Source: Lichenicola sp964248625
GTDB lineage: Bacteria > Pseudomonadota > Alphaproteobacteria > Acetobacterales > Acetobacteraceae
Direction: 5' to 3'
Length of the DNA stretch: 64,000 nt
Assembly (NCBI GenBank): GCA_964248625.1
Contig: CAXTZG010000001.1
Location: 62,001-126,000, forward strand
The notes under the pieces are model-generated. The model did not search any database. It saw only the letters and a list, made by a program, of their open reading frames with translations, and was not told where the DNA came from. The position numbers and the translations under genes were made by a program. Shown piece after piece: positions 17,548-25,715 of this stretch. How positions within the stretch are numbered: the stretch's first letter is position 1; every line of letters begins with the position of its first letter.

Positions 17548-18606
17548 ATGCAATACCGCACTCTGGGACGATCCGGGCTGAAGGTCTCGGTGCTCACCCT
17601 CGGCACCATGACCTTCGGCGGCACCGGGCCGTTCGCCAAGGTCGGCAACACCGATCTCGCCGGCGCCACGCGGCAGATCGACCTGTGCCTCGACGCCGGC
17701 GTGAACCTGATCGACACCGCCGACATCTACTCCACCGGCCTGTCGGAGGAGATCGTCGGCGAGGCGCTGCAGGGCAAGCGCGACGACGTGCTGGTGGCGA
17801 CCAAGGCCCGCTTCCCGATGGCGAAAGGCCAGAACGACGCCGGCTCCTCGCGCCACCACCTGATCCGGGCCTGCGAAGCCAGCCTGAAGCGGCTGCGCAC
17901 CGATTACATCGACCTCTACCAGCTGCACGAGCGCGACGGCATCACGCCGCTCGAAGAGACCATGGAGGCGCTCGACCACCTCGTCCGCTCCGGCAAGGTG
18001 CGGTATGTGGGCGTGTCGAACTTCTCGGCGTGGCACCTGATGAAGGCGATGGGGATCACCGAGCGCCACCACTTGGCGCGGCCGATCAGCCAGCAGATCC
18101 ACTACACGCTGCAGGCGCGCGAGGCCGAGTACGAGCTGGTGCCGGCGTCCCTCGACCAGGGCCTGGGGATCATGGTGTGGAGCCCGCTCGCCGGCGGCCT
18201 GCTGTCGGGCAAGCATCGCCGCAACCAGGCGACGCCGGAAGGCACGCGGCAGCTCGCGGAGTGGACGGAGCCGCCGGTACGCGACACGAACGCCCTCTAC
18301 GACATCGTCGAGGCGCTGGTCTCGGTCGCCGAGGCGCATGGCGTCTCGGCCGCCCAGGTGGCCCTGGCCTGGCTGCTGACGCGGCCGGCGGTAAGCACCG
18401 TGGTCATCGGCGCCCGCACCGACGCCCAGCTCGCCGACAACCTCAAGTCGGTGGACCTGGTCCTGACCGCCGATCAGATCGCCACGCTCGAGGTCGTCAG
18501 CCGGCCGCCGCTGCTCTATCCCTATTGGCATCAGGCCGCGACCGCGTCCGACCGTCTGTCCGAGGAGGACCTGACCCTGCTCCGTCCGCACCTCAAGCAG
18601 GACTGA
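17548..18606 (+). CDS. Aldo/keto reductase
   Basis: 352-residue NADPH-dependent oxidoreductase of the AKR superfamily with the full catalytic tetrad. Asp and Tyr lie in NLIDTADIYS near residue 52, Lys in VATKARF near 85 and His in LYQLHERDG near 128; the C-terminal NADPH site is VVIGARTDAQL near 285. The ATG at 17548 has AGCAAGGAAA upstream. It lies 145 nt after the DUF779 gene, so it may be the tail of the deoxyribose operon or an independent gene. The substrate is unknown; sugar aldehydes or ketones are plausible. Confidence 0.9.
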   Translation: MQYRTLGRSGLKVSVLTLGTMTFGGTGPFAKVGNTDLAGATRQIDLCLDAGVNLIDTADIYSTGLSEEIVGEALQGKRDDVLVATKARFPMAKGQNDAGSSRHHLIRACEASLKRLRTDYIDLYQLHERDGITPLEETMEALDHLVRSGKVRYVGVSNFSAWHLMKAMGITERHHLARPISQQIHYTLQAREAEYELVPASLDQGLGIMVWSPLAGGLLSGKHRRNQATPEGTRQLAEWTEPPVRDTNALYDIVEALVSVAEAHGVSAAQVALAWLLTRPAVSTVVIGARTDAQLADNLKSVDLVLTADQIATLEVVSRPPLLYPYWHQAATASDRLSEEDLTLLRPHLKQD

Positions 18607-18703
18607 TGCCGGCTGGACGGATTCGGCGTAGACTGGATCTCCTGGGCGGTCGCTGAAGGCGGGCGCCCGGGATTTTCTCCTTCTTCGGAGCGTATCGGCA
18701 CAG

Positions 18704-20509
18704 ATGTGGCCTCGATCCCTGGCATGGTCCCCGACCATCGCCCTGACCTGGTTGTGGGGGCTGGGCTTCTTCTATGCCATCCACGTCACCTTCCTTTATG
18801 GCTGGCCGGGCTTCCTGGCCTTCGCCCTGCCGAACGCCGTCGGGCTCGGGCTGTTCGGCTGCCTGATCGAGTGGTTCGGGCCGCGCACCGACCTTGAGGG
18901 CGGCTTCGGGCGCCTTTCCGCCCGGTATGGCGGCATCCTGCTGGTCTTCCAGGTCATGGCGACGGCGATCACCCTGTTCGCCTTCGCGGCCGACTACCTG
19001 CACCCCCTGATCGGTAGCCTGGCGATCCCGGTGACGCTGCTGCTGGCCCTGCTCGCGTCGGCGGTCGGGCACGTCGTGCGGATCCAGGACTTCAAGATCC
19101 TGCACGGCGTCATGCTGGCGGTCGGCGTGACGCTTGCATTCGCGGCCCTGCACCTGCTTCCCGTCTCCGGCCTGCTGCACACAGCACCTACACCCGGTCC
19201 GCGCTTCTACGGCCTGATCGTACCCTCCCTGGTCGGCTTCCTGCTCGGTCCCTGGCTGGACGTGCAGCACTGGCAGCGCGCGCTGCGCATCCGCCAGGAG
19301 GGCGCCTCGATCGCGCGTGCCTATGCGGCCGGTGGCCTGCTGTTCTTCTGCCTGATCGCGATCAACGCCGCCTTTGCGGCAAGTCTGCCAGCCACCTCGG
19401 TTATGCAGCTGCATCGCGGCCTCGACGGCATCGCGGAAGCCCCGTCGATCCTGGCCGCCAGCTTTGCCGCCATCGGGCCGACAGCAGCCCCGGCCGCCTG
19501 GCTGTTCGGCCTCTGGGCAAGCATCGCCGTCGTTTCCACCATCGACAGCGCCTATGCCGCGACCCGCTGGTTCCTGATCTCGGTGACGACGCGCAGCAGC
19601 AATCCGGTGTTCGCGCTGCTGCCCAGGTCTTTGGTGCAGACCCCGCTCTGGATGCTGCTCGCAGCCTTCGCTGTCGCCGGCACGGCCTATGCCGCCAACG
19701 CGCCGCTGCTTCTGCTGATGGCGCCCTTTGCCACGCTGTTCGTGGGCTACGCCGCCTGCCTGCTGCTTCAGGTCACGCACCGCGCGGGCATCCATGACCC
19801 CATGCTGTGCTTCCTGCTCGGGATCGCAGCATCGGCCTGCTTTGCGATCGGCTACTACGCGCAGCTCGTCCCGATGATGGCGATCTCCTCGCTGCTGCCG
19901 CTGCTGGCTGCCGTCCCGCTGCTGACGCGTCCTGCCGTCGCCACCCCGGATCAGGCGACGTCGGACGCCATCGCCACGGCAACGACGGCCACCGTGGCCA
20001 AGCGATCGAGGTCCGCGGTTCCGGAGACAGCAGACGTCCCGGGCGAGGGCTGGGGCGGGAGCGGTCCGCTGATGGGGCGGTTCGACGGCAACTGGTTCCA
20101 GTACGACGTGATCCCGACCTACGACGACACCAACTCGGTGGGCAACGTCTACTTCGCCAACTACATGCGCTGGGTCGGCAAGACGCGCGAGCTGTTCTTT
20201 GCCAGGTGCGTGCCGAACTTCGATCTCAAGACGACGAACTTCTTTATCCTGACGCGCGACTTCTACCATAAATTCGTGCGCGAAACCCGCGAGTTCGAGG
20301 CCATCCTGGTGCGCATCCGCGTCGGCAAGCACAACCGGAAATTCGTGACACTCGAGCACGAGATCCTGAGCGCCGATGGCGGCCTGCTCGGCAAGGGCTC
20401 GCAGCAGCTCATGTTCGTCGACGTGGCGAGCTACCAGCTCATCGACGTGCCGGTAGACATGCTGCGCGGCTTCCTGCCCTACGTGACCAATGCGCCGGCC
20501 GGAGCCTGA
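18704..20509 (+). CDS. SSS-like membrane transporter domain fused to hotdog thioesterase
   Basis: 601-residue protein with two unlike halves. Residues 1 to about 430 are strongly hydrophobic (about 11-12 predicted membrane helices) and resemble sodium:solute-symporter-type proteins, for example GPWLDVQHWQRALRIRQEG near 185. A hydrophilic linker rich in Ala/Thr/Pro follows (about 425-460). Residues about 460-590 form a 4HBT-type hotdog thioesterase domain: YDVIPTYDDTNSVGNVYFANY then RWVGKTRELFF. The reading frame is continuous, with no stop or frameshift between the halves. Function is unknown; one idea is import of an acid coupled to, or sensed by, acyl-CoA metabolism. The start is ATG at 18704. 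Confidence 0.7.
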   Translation: MWPRSLAWSPTIALTWLWGLGFFYAIHVTFLYGWPGFLAFALPNAVGLGLFGCLIEWFGPRTDLEGGFGRLSARYGGILLVFQVMATAITLFAFAADYLHPLIGSLAIPVTLLLALLASAVGHVVRIQDFKILHGVMLAVGVTLAFAALHLLPVSGLLHTAPTPGPRFYGLIVPSLVGFLLGPWLDVQHWQRALRIRQEGASIARAYAAGGLLFFCLIAINAAFAASLPATSVMQLHRGLDGIAEAPSILAASFAAIGPTAAPAAWLFGLWASIAVVSTIDSAYAATRWFLISVTTRSSNPVFALLPRSLVQTPLWMLLAAFAVAGTAYAANAPLLLLMAPFATLFVGYAACLLLQVTHRAGIHDPMLCFLLGIAASACFAIGYYAQLVPMMAISSLLPLLAAVPLLTRPAVATPDQATSDAIATATTATVAKRSRSAVPETADVPGEGWGGSGPLMGRFDGNWFQYDVIPTYDDTNSVGNVYFANYMRWVGKTRELFFARCVPNFDLKTTNFFILTRDFYHKFVRETREFEAILVRIRVGKHNRKFVTLEHEILSADGGLLGKGSQQLMFVDVASYQLIDVPVDMLRGFLPYVTNAPAGA

Positions 20510-20560
20510 GCACGCGGACGCGGGGCGGGCCGGTCCGTCGCTGCCGGCGTGATGTGAGCC

Positions 20561-21087
20561 GTGCCGCCACAACCCGGTGCCGGCCCACGCATCTATCTGG
20601 CAGGCCCCGATGTCTTCGTGCCTGACCCTGTCGCACGAGGGGCCATGCTGAAAGCCGTTTGCACGGCGCCGTCGGCCTCTTTCCCATCGATGGCGAGATC
20701 GCCGAGGCGGTCGACCTTCCCGGCGCGATCCGGGACGCGAACATGGCGATGATCAGGTCCTGCGATGCCCTGGTCGCGAACATGACGCCCTTCCGCGGAC
20801 CGTCCATGGATCCCGGTACGGCCTATGAGATGGGCGCAGCCGCTGCGCTCGGAAAGCTGGTCGTGGGCTACACCATGGATGCACGATCCTATGTCGAGCG
20901 TGTGTCGGCAGCCATGCCGGTCAAGCGGATGGCGGACGGCATCCTGCGTGATGCGGATGCCATGTCCGTCGAGGAGTTCGGCATCGCGCTGATCGACAAC
21001 CTCATGATGGCGCGTGGCGTCGAGGCGATCCTTCCCGATGTGACCCAGGCGATCGGGTTCGTGGTCAGCAGGTTGCAGGGTCGCTGA
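20561..21087 (+). pseudogene. Nucleoside 2-deoxyribosyltransferase, frameshifted
   Basis: The N-terminal part (GTG at 20561) reads RIYLAGPDVFVPDP then MLKAVC, and the C-terminal part in a different frame reads HGAVGLFPIDGEIAEAVDLP then DALVANMTPFRGPSMDPGTAYEMGAA. Together they match a nucleoside 2-deoxyribosyltransferase, which swaps bases between deoxyribosides; the catalytic Glu region is GTAYEMGAA. The frame changes at about 20655-20662, where one extra base (or two fewer) would restore continuity. Either the gene is broken or the assembly has an indel. Its proximity to the deoxyribose operon supports a local deoxynucleoside-salvage theme. Confidence 0.75.
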
Positions 21088-21579
21088 CCATGAAGCTCGG
21101 CGAGCCCGGGCACCCCTTCCCGGCCCGACGGGGAACAAGACGGCTTTGCGCCTCGCACCCGTCGCGGCGGCCCTCCTGCCGGCAGGCCGGATGCAACCGT
21201 GCGACGATCTGACCTGCTTGAAGAGTTCCATCGCTGTCAGTATGACGGCGACAATCACCGCCTCATCTGTTGCGCGACCACCTGGTTCATGCGTCTGTCG
21301 AGAACGGACCGGGATTTGCTGGCAGCCGAAGCCTGAACTGTTCGGCCCTCGGGGCTGCTGTCAGCATATCTGGATCATGAAGGATTATCATCATCGGCAT
21401 CATTCGATCTCATGCATCCTGTCCGGGCGGATGGGAACGATCATGAGCCGGATCCAGGCCTTGGCGAGAAGGCCAGGCCGCATCGCCACTGCGTTGAGAC
21501 GCTCCGCGACGAGTGGCGCTTGCAGGCAAGCCTGCGTCCGGAGCAGGCCATGCGGCGCCAGACTGCACGGCGCTGCTCG
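21088..21579. other. Intergenic region, no gene recognised
   Basis: About 490 bp with lower GC than the flanks. A frame in phase with the following nucleotidyltransferase is open from 21412, but its residues are His/Arg-rich and match no fold, so I treat it as leader. No clear promoter hexamers, tRNA or repeats were found. Confidence 0.5.
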
Positions 21580-22296
21580 ATGAAGTGTCTGATCGTCGCC
21601 GCCGGACAGGGCGTCAGGCTTAGGGAGCGCGGCAGCCTCAAGCCGCTGGTGCTCATCAAGGAAATGTCTCTCATCGAGCACGTGATCAAGCGTGCCCGTC
21701 GCGCAGGCGTTGACGAGTTCTTCGTCGTGGTCGGCTACCGCATGGACGACCTGCAGAAAGAGCTCGAATCGATCTCCGCGCGTCAGGCCGTTCCCATCAC
21801 CCCCATCGTCAATGTCGACTGGCGTCGAGCGAACGGCGTCTCGCTGCTTGCTGCGAAGCCGTATCTCGCGGAACCCTTCCTGCTGACGATGTGCGACCAT
21901 CTGACAGACCCGGAACTCTACCGAACCCTGATTGCTGCGCCGCATGATCCGAATACGGTCACCCTGGCGGTCGACTATAATGTCGACAGCCCGCTCAACG
22001 ATCCGGACGATGTCACTCGCGTCAGATGTGTCGACGGACGTATCCAGCAGATCGGCAAGCTGCTGGCCGACTTCAATGCCATCGATACGGGTACCTTCCT
22101 GTGCAGTCCGATCATCTTTGCTGCGCTCGAGGCAAGCCAGGCCCGCAACGATGACAGCATCTCTGGCGCCATGAACGTCCTGGCAGGATGGAACAAGGCG
22201 CATGTGCTGGATGTCGGAACGCTGCTTTGGGTTGATGTCGACGACCCGGTGGCATTCGGAAAAGCCGAGCGCCTTCTCGAGTCGGGTCGGCTTTGA
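21580..22296 (+). CDS. CTP-type nucleotidyltransferase, inositol-1-phosphate cytidylyltransferase-like
   Basis: 238-residue GT-A-fold nucleotidyltransferase. The N-terminal nucleotide loop reads LIVAAGQGVRLRERGSLKPL, then NVDWRRANGVSLLAAKPYL near residue 78, LTMCDHLTDPELYR near 103 and FNAIDTGTFLCSPIIF near 160. The NG-S-L and M-DH motifs resemble the cytidylyltransferase half of the bifunctional inositol-phosphate enzymes of hyperthermophiles and phosphocholine cytidylyltransferases. It likely makes a CDP-polyol or CDP-amino-alcohol. The next gene is a CDP-alcohol phosphatidyltransferase starting within its stop codon, so product channelling is probable. The start is ATG at 21580; GC is lower than in the catabolic operons. 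Confidence 0.85.
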   Translation: MKCLIVAAGQGVRLRERGSLKPLVLIKEMSLIEHVIKRARRAGVDEFFVVVGYRMDDLQKELESISARQAVPITPIVNVDWRRANGVSLLAAKPYLAEPFLLTMCDHLTDPELYRTLIAAPHDPNTVTLAVDYNVDSPLNDPDDVTRVRCVDGRIQQIGKLLADFNAIDTGTFLCSPIIFAALEASQARNDDSISGAMNVLAGWNKAHVLDVGTLLWVDVDDPVAFGKAERLLESGRL

Positions 22297-23255
22297 TTGA
22301 TCTGCATCCTGGTCCGCGCGGCGACCGGCAGGGCGACAGGGCCGGTCACACGGATGATCCCGAACCGGTTCGGCGAACGTCGGAGATCGAAGACGTCACC
22401 AACCTCTACTTCATCCACCCGATCGCCAATCGCCTCACGCCCGTGCTGAGGGACCTGCATGTCGTCCCGAATGCGGTGTCCCTCGCGGGCATGCTGTTCG
22501 GCGTCATGGCGGCGCTGGCCTACTGGCGCTATCGTAATCCCTGGTGGGCTGCCGCCGGCTTCATCCTGATGATCGCGTGGCACGTCATGGACGGCGCCGA
22601 TGGGCAACTCGCGCGTCTCACGCAGTCGCAATCGCAGCTCGGAAAGATCCTCGATGGTATCTGCGACTACGTCACCTTCACCGCCGTCTATGCGAGCCTC
22701 GGTTTGAATCTGAGCCGGCAATACGGCAATCTTGTCTGGGTTCCGGTTGTTGTGGCTGGCGTCTGCCATGCTGTTCAGGCAGCCGCCTACGAGGCGCAAC
22801 GCCAGGAATACGAGTTCTGGGGACTGGACCGGAAATCGAAGAGGCTTCTTGAGCCGACGAGGCTGCCACGAGATGCCGCGTCCATGCGATTATCGGATCG
22901 GCTCGAGCGTCTCTATGGAAGGGTCCAGCTCCTGGCGATCGGTTCCACGATCAGTTTTCACGAGCAGCTGGAACGGGTCCTGACGTCGCATCCTGCGCAT
23001 GACGCATTCATCCGCAAACGGTATCGGGCGTTGTTCGCAAAGCCGGTCCGGCACTGGTCGATCATGTCCGCCAACTACAAAACGCTTGGCATCTTTATCT
23101 GCTCGATTGCGAAGATACCGCTAGCCTATTTCATAATCGAGATCTTCGGCTTCAGCATCGTTCTCGCTCTGCTGAACCATCGGCAGCATCTGCGATATGC
23201 AGCATTCCTCAGCAGTCTCGTGACTGCCGACCAACTCGATGAAGCCCCGTCATGA
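22293..23255 (+). CDS. CDP-alcohol phosphatidyltransferase family protein
   Basis: 320-residue membrane enzyme that transfers a phospho-alcohol from a CDP-activated donor, releasing CMP. The complete family motif D-G-A-D-G-x2-A-R-x8-G-x3-D-x3-D is present (DGADGQLAR and GKILDGICD, about residues 98-124). Several hydrophobic helices follow, and the N terminus is a 45-residue hydrophilic segment. The start is a TTG at 22293 overlapping the cytidylyltransferase stop (TTGA); no ATG exists upstream of the conserved region. The acceptor is unknown: a lipid head group or a soluble phosphodiester solute are both possible. The 3' end overlaps the convergent amino-acid permease gene by 47 nt. Confidence 0.87.
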   Translation: MIDLHPGPRGDRQGDRAGHTDDPEPVRRTSEIEDVTNLYFIHPIANRLTPVLRDLHVVPNAVSLAGMLFGVMAALAYWRYRNPWWAAAGFILMIAWHVMDGADGQLARLTQSQSQLGKILDGICDYVTFTAVYASLGLNLSRQYGNLVWVPVVVAGVCHAVQAAAYEAQRQEYEFWGLDRKSKRLLEPTRLPRDAASMRLSDRLERLYGRVQLLAIGSTISFHEQLERVLTSHPAHDAFIRKRYRALFAKPVRHWSIMSANYKTLGIFICSIAKIPLAYFIIEIFGFSIVLALLNHRQHLRYAAFLSSLVTADQLDEAPS

Positions 23256-24537
23256 TGGCATACAGGATCACGCTGCCAGCCACCACGGCGGCCAGTCCCA
23301 GGATCTCGTCGCGTGGTGCTACGCAAACCAGCAGCACCATCGCCGCCATGCCGATCAGCGCCGAAGCAGGCAGGGCAGCGAAATCGACAGGCACGCCGAG
23401 CGTCCGCGTGTCGCGTCGGTGCAGCACCCAGGCTGCCCCGCATCCCAGGAAGTAAAGCCCCATGGTGTTCAGCGTGGACGCGACGACGAGCCCGTGAAAA
23501 CTGCCTGACACTGCAAGGGCCGTTGCGATGCCGGCATGCGCCAGGATCGCCAGATCGGGCGCCTGCGTACGCGGATGCACGTGCGCCAGCACCCGTGGCA
23601 GCAAGCCATCCTGTGCGAAAGCAAACAGGATGCGCGGTGCGCCGAGGATGTCGCTGCCCATCCAGCCGAGCATCGACAGGGCAGCACCCGCCACCATGAT
23701 CGTGCGCGCCACCGGACCGATCCGCGCTGCCGCGGCCGCCAGGGGCGCCGCCTGGACGCCGAGGGCCGATCCCAGCAGGGACTGTGCGACCAGCTGGATG
23801 CTGACATACAGCACGAGCACGAAGCCCATGGCGCCGAACAGGGCGCGAGGCACATTGCGGTGTCCATCCGCCACCTCGCCACTGGCCGCAAGCGGCGTTT
23901 CCATGCCGCTGAACGCGAATATCCCCAGGATCACCGCATCGGCCAGTCCCGATGCGGGCGACGCCCGCAGCCCTGTTGCCGCCGGCACGCCCGTCGCAAA
24001 CAGAACCGCCGTGCCGACCCCCACGAAAAGCAGCAGCGGCACGAGCTTCATCAAGGTGACGGCCGAGACCATCCAGGCCGCTTCCCGCACGCCGCGCAGG
24101 TTGACGAGCGTGATCGCGCCGATCGAGACCAGGATCACAGCCGCACGTCCCCACCCGGAGGCCAGCGTCGGCAGAACCGTGCCGATCGTGCCTGCGAGGG
24201 CGCCCGCAATCCCGCCACAGGCAAGCACGCTGGCAGTCCAGGTCATGATCCCGCACACGAAGCCAGTCAGCGGACCGAATGCGACCCTGACCGTTCCATA
24301 CACGCCGCCACTGGTCGGCAGCCGGCTGCCAGCTTCGGCAAAGCACACCACCACGAAGCTCATCGCGATGGCACACACCAGGTAGGCGAGTGGCGCGCGT
24401 GCCCCGGCGGCGTGGGCCATCGCTGCGGGAAGCGTGAAGATGCCGGCGCCGACCACGCCGTTCACGACCGTGGCCGCCAGCGCCAATGGGCCGATCCGTC
24501 GCCGCAGGGTGGTATCGCGTTGCAGTTCCGTGGTCAT
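23209..24537 (-). CDS. APC-family amino acid permease
   Basis: 442-residue secondary transporter with about 12 membrane helices. The APC hallmark AATVVNGVVGAGIFTLPAAMA lies near residue 20 and IFAFSGMETPLAASGEV near 210, the substrate/sodium-site region of the superfamily. The frame extends 37 codons upstream, but the ATG at 24537 begins just before the first helix as expected. The downstream end overlaps the CDP-alcohol phosphatidyltransferase gene tail to tail. Amino acids or polyamines are likely substrates; no further specificity can be read. Confidence 0.88.
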   Translation of the reverse strand: MTTELQRDTTLRRRIGPLALAATVVNGVVGAGIFTLPAAMAHAAGARAPLAYLVCAIAMSFVVVCFAEAGSRLPTSGGVYGTVRVAFGPLTGFVCGIMTWTASVLACGGIAGALAGTIGTVLPTLASGWGRAAVILVSIGAITLVNLRGVREAAWMVSAVTLMKLVPLLLFVGVGTAVLFATGVPAATGLRASPASGLADAVILGIFAFSGMETPLAASGEVADGHRNVPRALFGAMGFVLVLYVSIQLVAQSLLGSALGVQAAPLAAAAARIGPVARTIMVAGAALSMLGWMGSDILGAPRILFAFAQDGLLPRVLAHVHPRTQAPDLAILAHAGIATALAVSGSFHGLVVASTLNTMGLYFLGCGAAWVLHRRDTRTLGVPVDFAALPASALIGMAAMVLLVCVAPRDEILGLAAVVAGSVILYAIMTGLHRVGRQSRDC

Positions 24538-24741
24538 GCCGGCGAGGCTGACCGGAGCGGATCGTCGGCGCAATACTGGATGTGCCGTCCGCTGCTCCGC
24601 CTGCTGCGTGGCAGGACCGGGATCGTCAGCCTGATGTCGGTCGTGCATGGCCAGACCGCGACCCGCCAGAACGGTGACGGCGTTGATCCCGCGAGCTATC
24701 GCATCAGTGTGGTGATGATCCCGCGATCGGCTGGCAGGCCT

Positions 24742-25308
24742 TCAGGCGCTCAGGCCCGACAGGCTGTCGATGCTGTTCGTCGGCGCGGTGCCGTAAGCCT
24801 GCATCGCCTGCTGAATCGCCAGCTGCAGTGTCTGTGCGCCTGCAACGCCGGTCTGGGCCGAACCGGTCGAGGACGTCGCCATGTTCGAGGTTCCCGTGGC
24901 GGAGGCGTTGGCGCTTGAGCCGGCAGAGGCGTTGGCGCTGCTGTCGCTGGACGACTGCATGGCCGACAACAGGCTGCTGCCGGTCTGTCGGGCACTGCCG
25001 GCATGGTGGTGGTGATGGCCGTGTGCGCCGCTGGTTCCGCCAGCACCGCTCGCCCCTGTGCCCGTCGCGGTGGTGGTGCTGGATGCCGTGCCCGAACTGC
25101 TGGCCGAACCTGAGCGCGTAGCAGCCATCGTGGTCCCCTGACTGCTCGACGTGCTCGATCCCAGCAGGGACTGCAGGTTGTCGGCAAAGCTTGAGAGTGC
25201 GCTGCTGCCATCGGTGGATACGCCCGACGCGGCATTGCTGCCGGTTGATGTGCCTGACGATGCCGGTGACCAGGGGTTGAGGCTCGAGAGGATGCTATCG
25301 ATCGACAT
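24742..25308 (-). CDS. Low-complexity Ser/Ala/Thr/Gly-rich hypothetical protein with His cluster
   Basis: 188-residue protein, unrecognised. It starts MSIDSILSSLNPWSPASSG (ATG at 25308, my choice over an upstream in-frame start). Long Ser/Thr/Ala/Gly runs, a cluster HGHHHHHAG near residue 100, repeats of SSANAS near 145 and a more ordered C-terminal TLQLAIQQAMQAY follow. There is no signal peptide or membrane segment. Composition is atypical but the frame is closed by a normal stop. A surface-associated or metal-binding role is conceivable, without evidence. Confidence 0.55.
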   Translation of the reverse strand: MSIDSILSSLNPWSPASSGTSTGSNAASGVSTDGSSALSSFADNLQSLLGSSTSSSQGTTMAATRSGSASSSGTASSTTTATGTGASGAGGTSGAHGHHHHHAGSARQTGSSLLSAMQSSSDSSANASAGSSANASATGTSNMATSSTGSAQTGVAGAQTLQLAIQQAMQAYGTAPTNSIDSLSGLSA

Positions 25309-25715
25309 GGCAGGTTTTCCGTTCGCGATCACGGCTGGGTTGGTCCCCATGAGTTGCAACGGCCGTGCCACGCCAAACAGCCCAAAATCGGCCACACACG
25401 ATCCAACGCTTCAGGAAGATCGGGATGGGTGCAAGCCGGCAACTGCAGTATCTGCCGAGTATCGGCATAATCTGCCGGGCTCTGGACCGCTCTCGACAAC
25501 CCGATCAGGCGCGGCACCGTGGCGGATGATGCAGTCGTGGCCTGCGCCGGGATCGATACGGCTGTCGAAAGCTTTGCGCCATCCGATCGGCGGATTGGAC
25601 GGTGGCCTCTCGACCACGGTCATTGTCGCCGTGATGTCGCCCACGCCACTCCCCAGCAAAATGAGTGGCGACGCACGGCACGAGACGATGGTGGCTGCCA
25701 CGCCTCCATGCCTGC
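25309..25715. other. Intergenic region, no gene recognised
   Basis: About 400 bp between the low-complexity protein and the molybdopterin subunit. Short frames exist on both strands but have no recognisable motif or ribosome site. I see no terminator-like hairpin with a U tract. Confidence 0.45.

Noticed and set aside
18593..20572. 659-codon minus-strand frame opposite the transporter-thioesterase gene
   Set aside because: Its composition (Gln/Arg/Asp/His-rich, no motifs) is that of a high-GC shadow, and the plus-strand protein has clear domains.
21412..21579. N-terminal extension of the cytidylyltransferase gene
   Set aside because: The 56 codons are His/Arg-rich and unlike the family; ATG 21580 starts exactly before the nucleotide-binding loop.
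23536..24918. 460-codon plus-strand frame opposite the APC permease
   Set aside because: No recognisable domain, and the minus-strand protein is a clear 12-helix permease.
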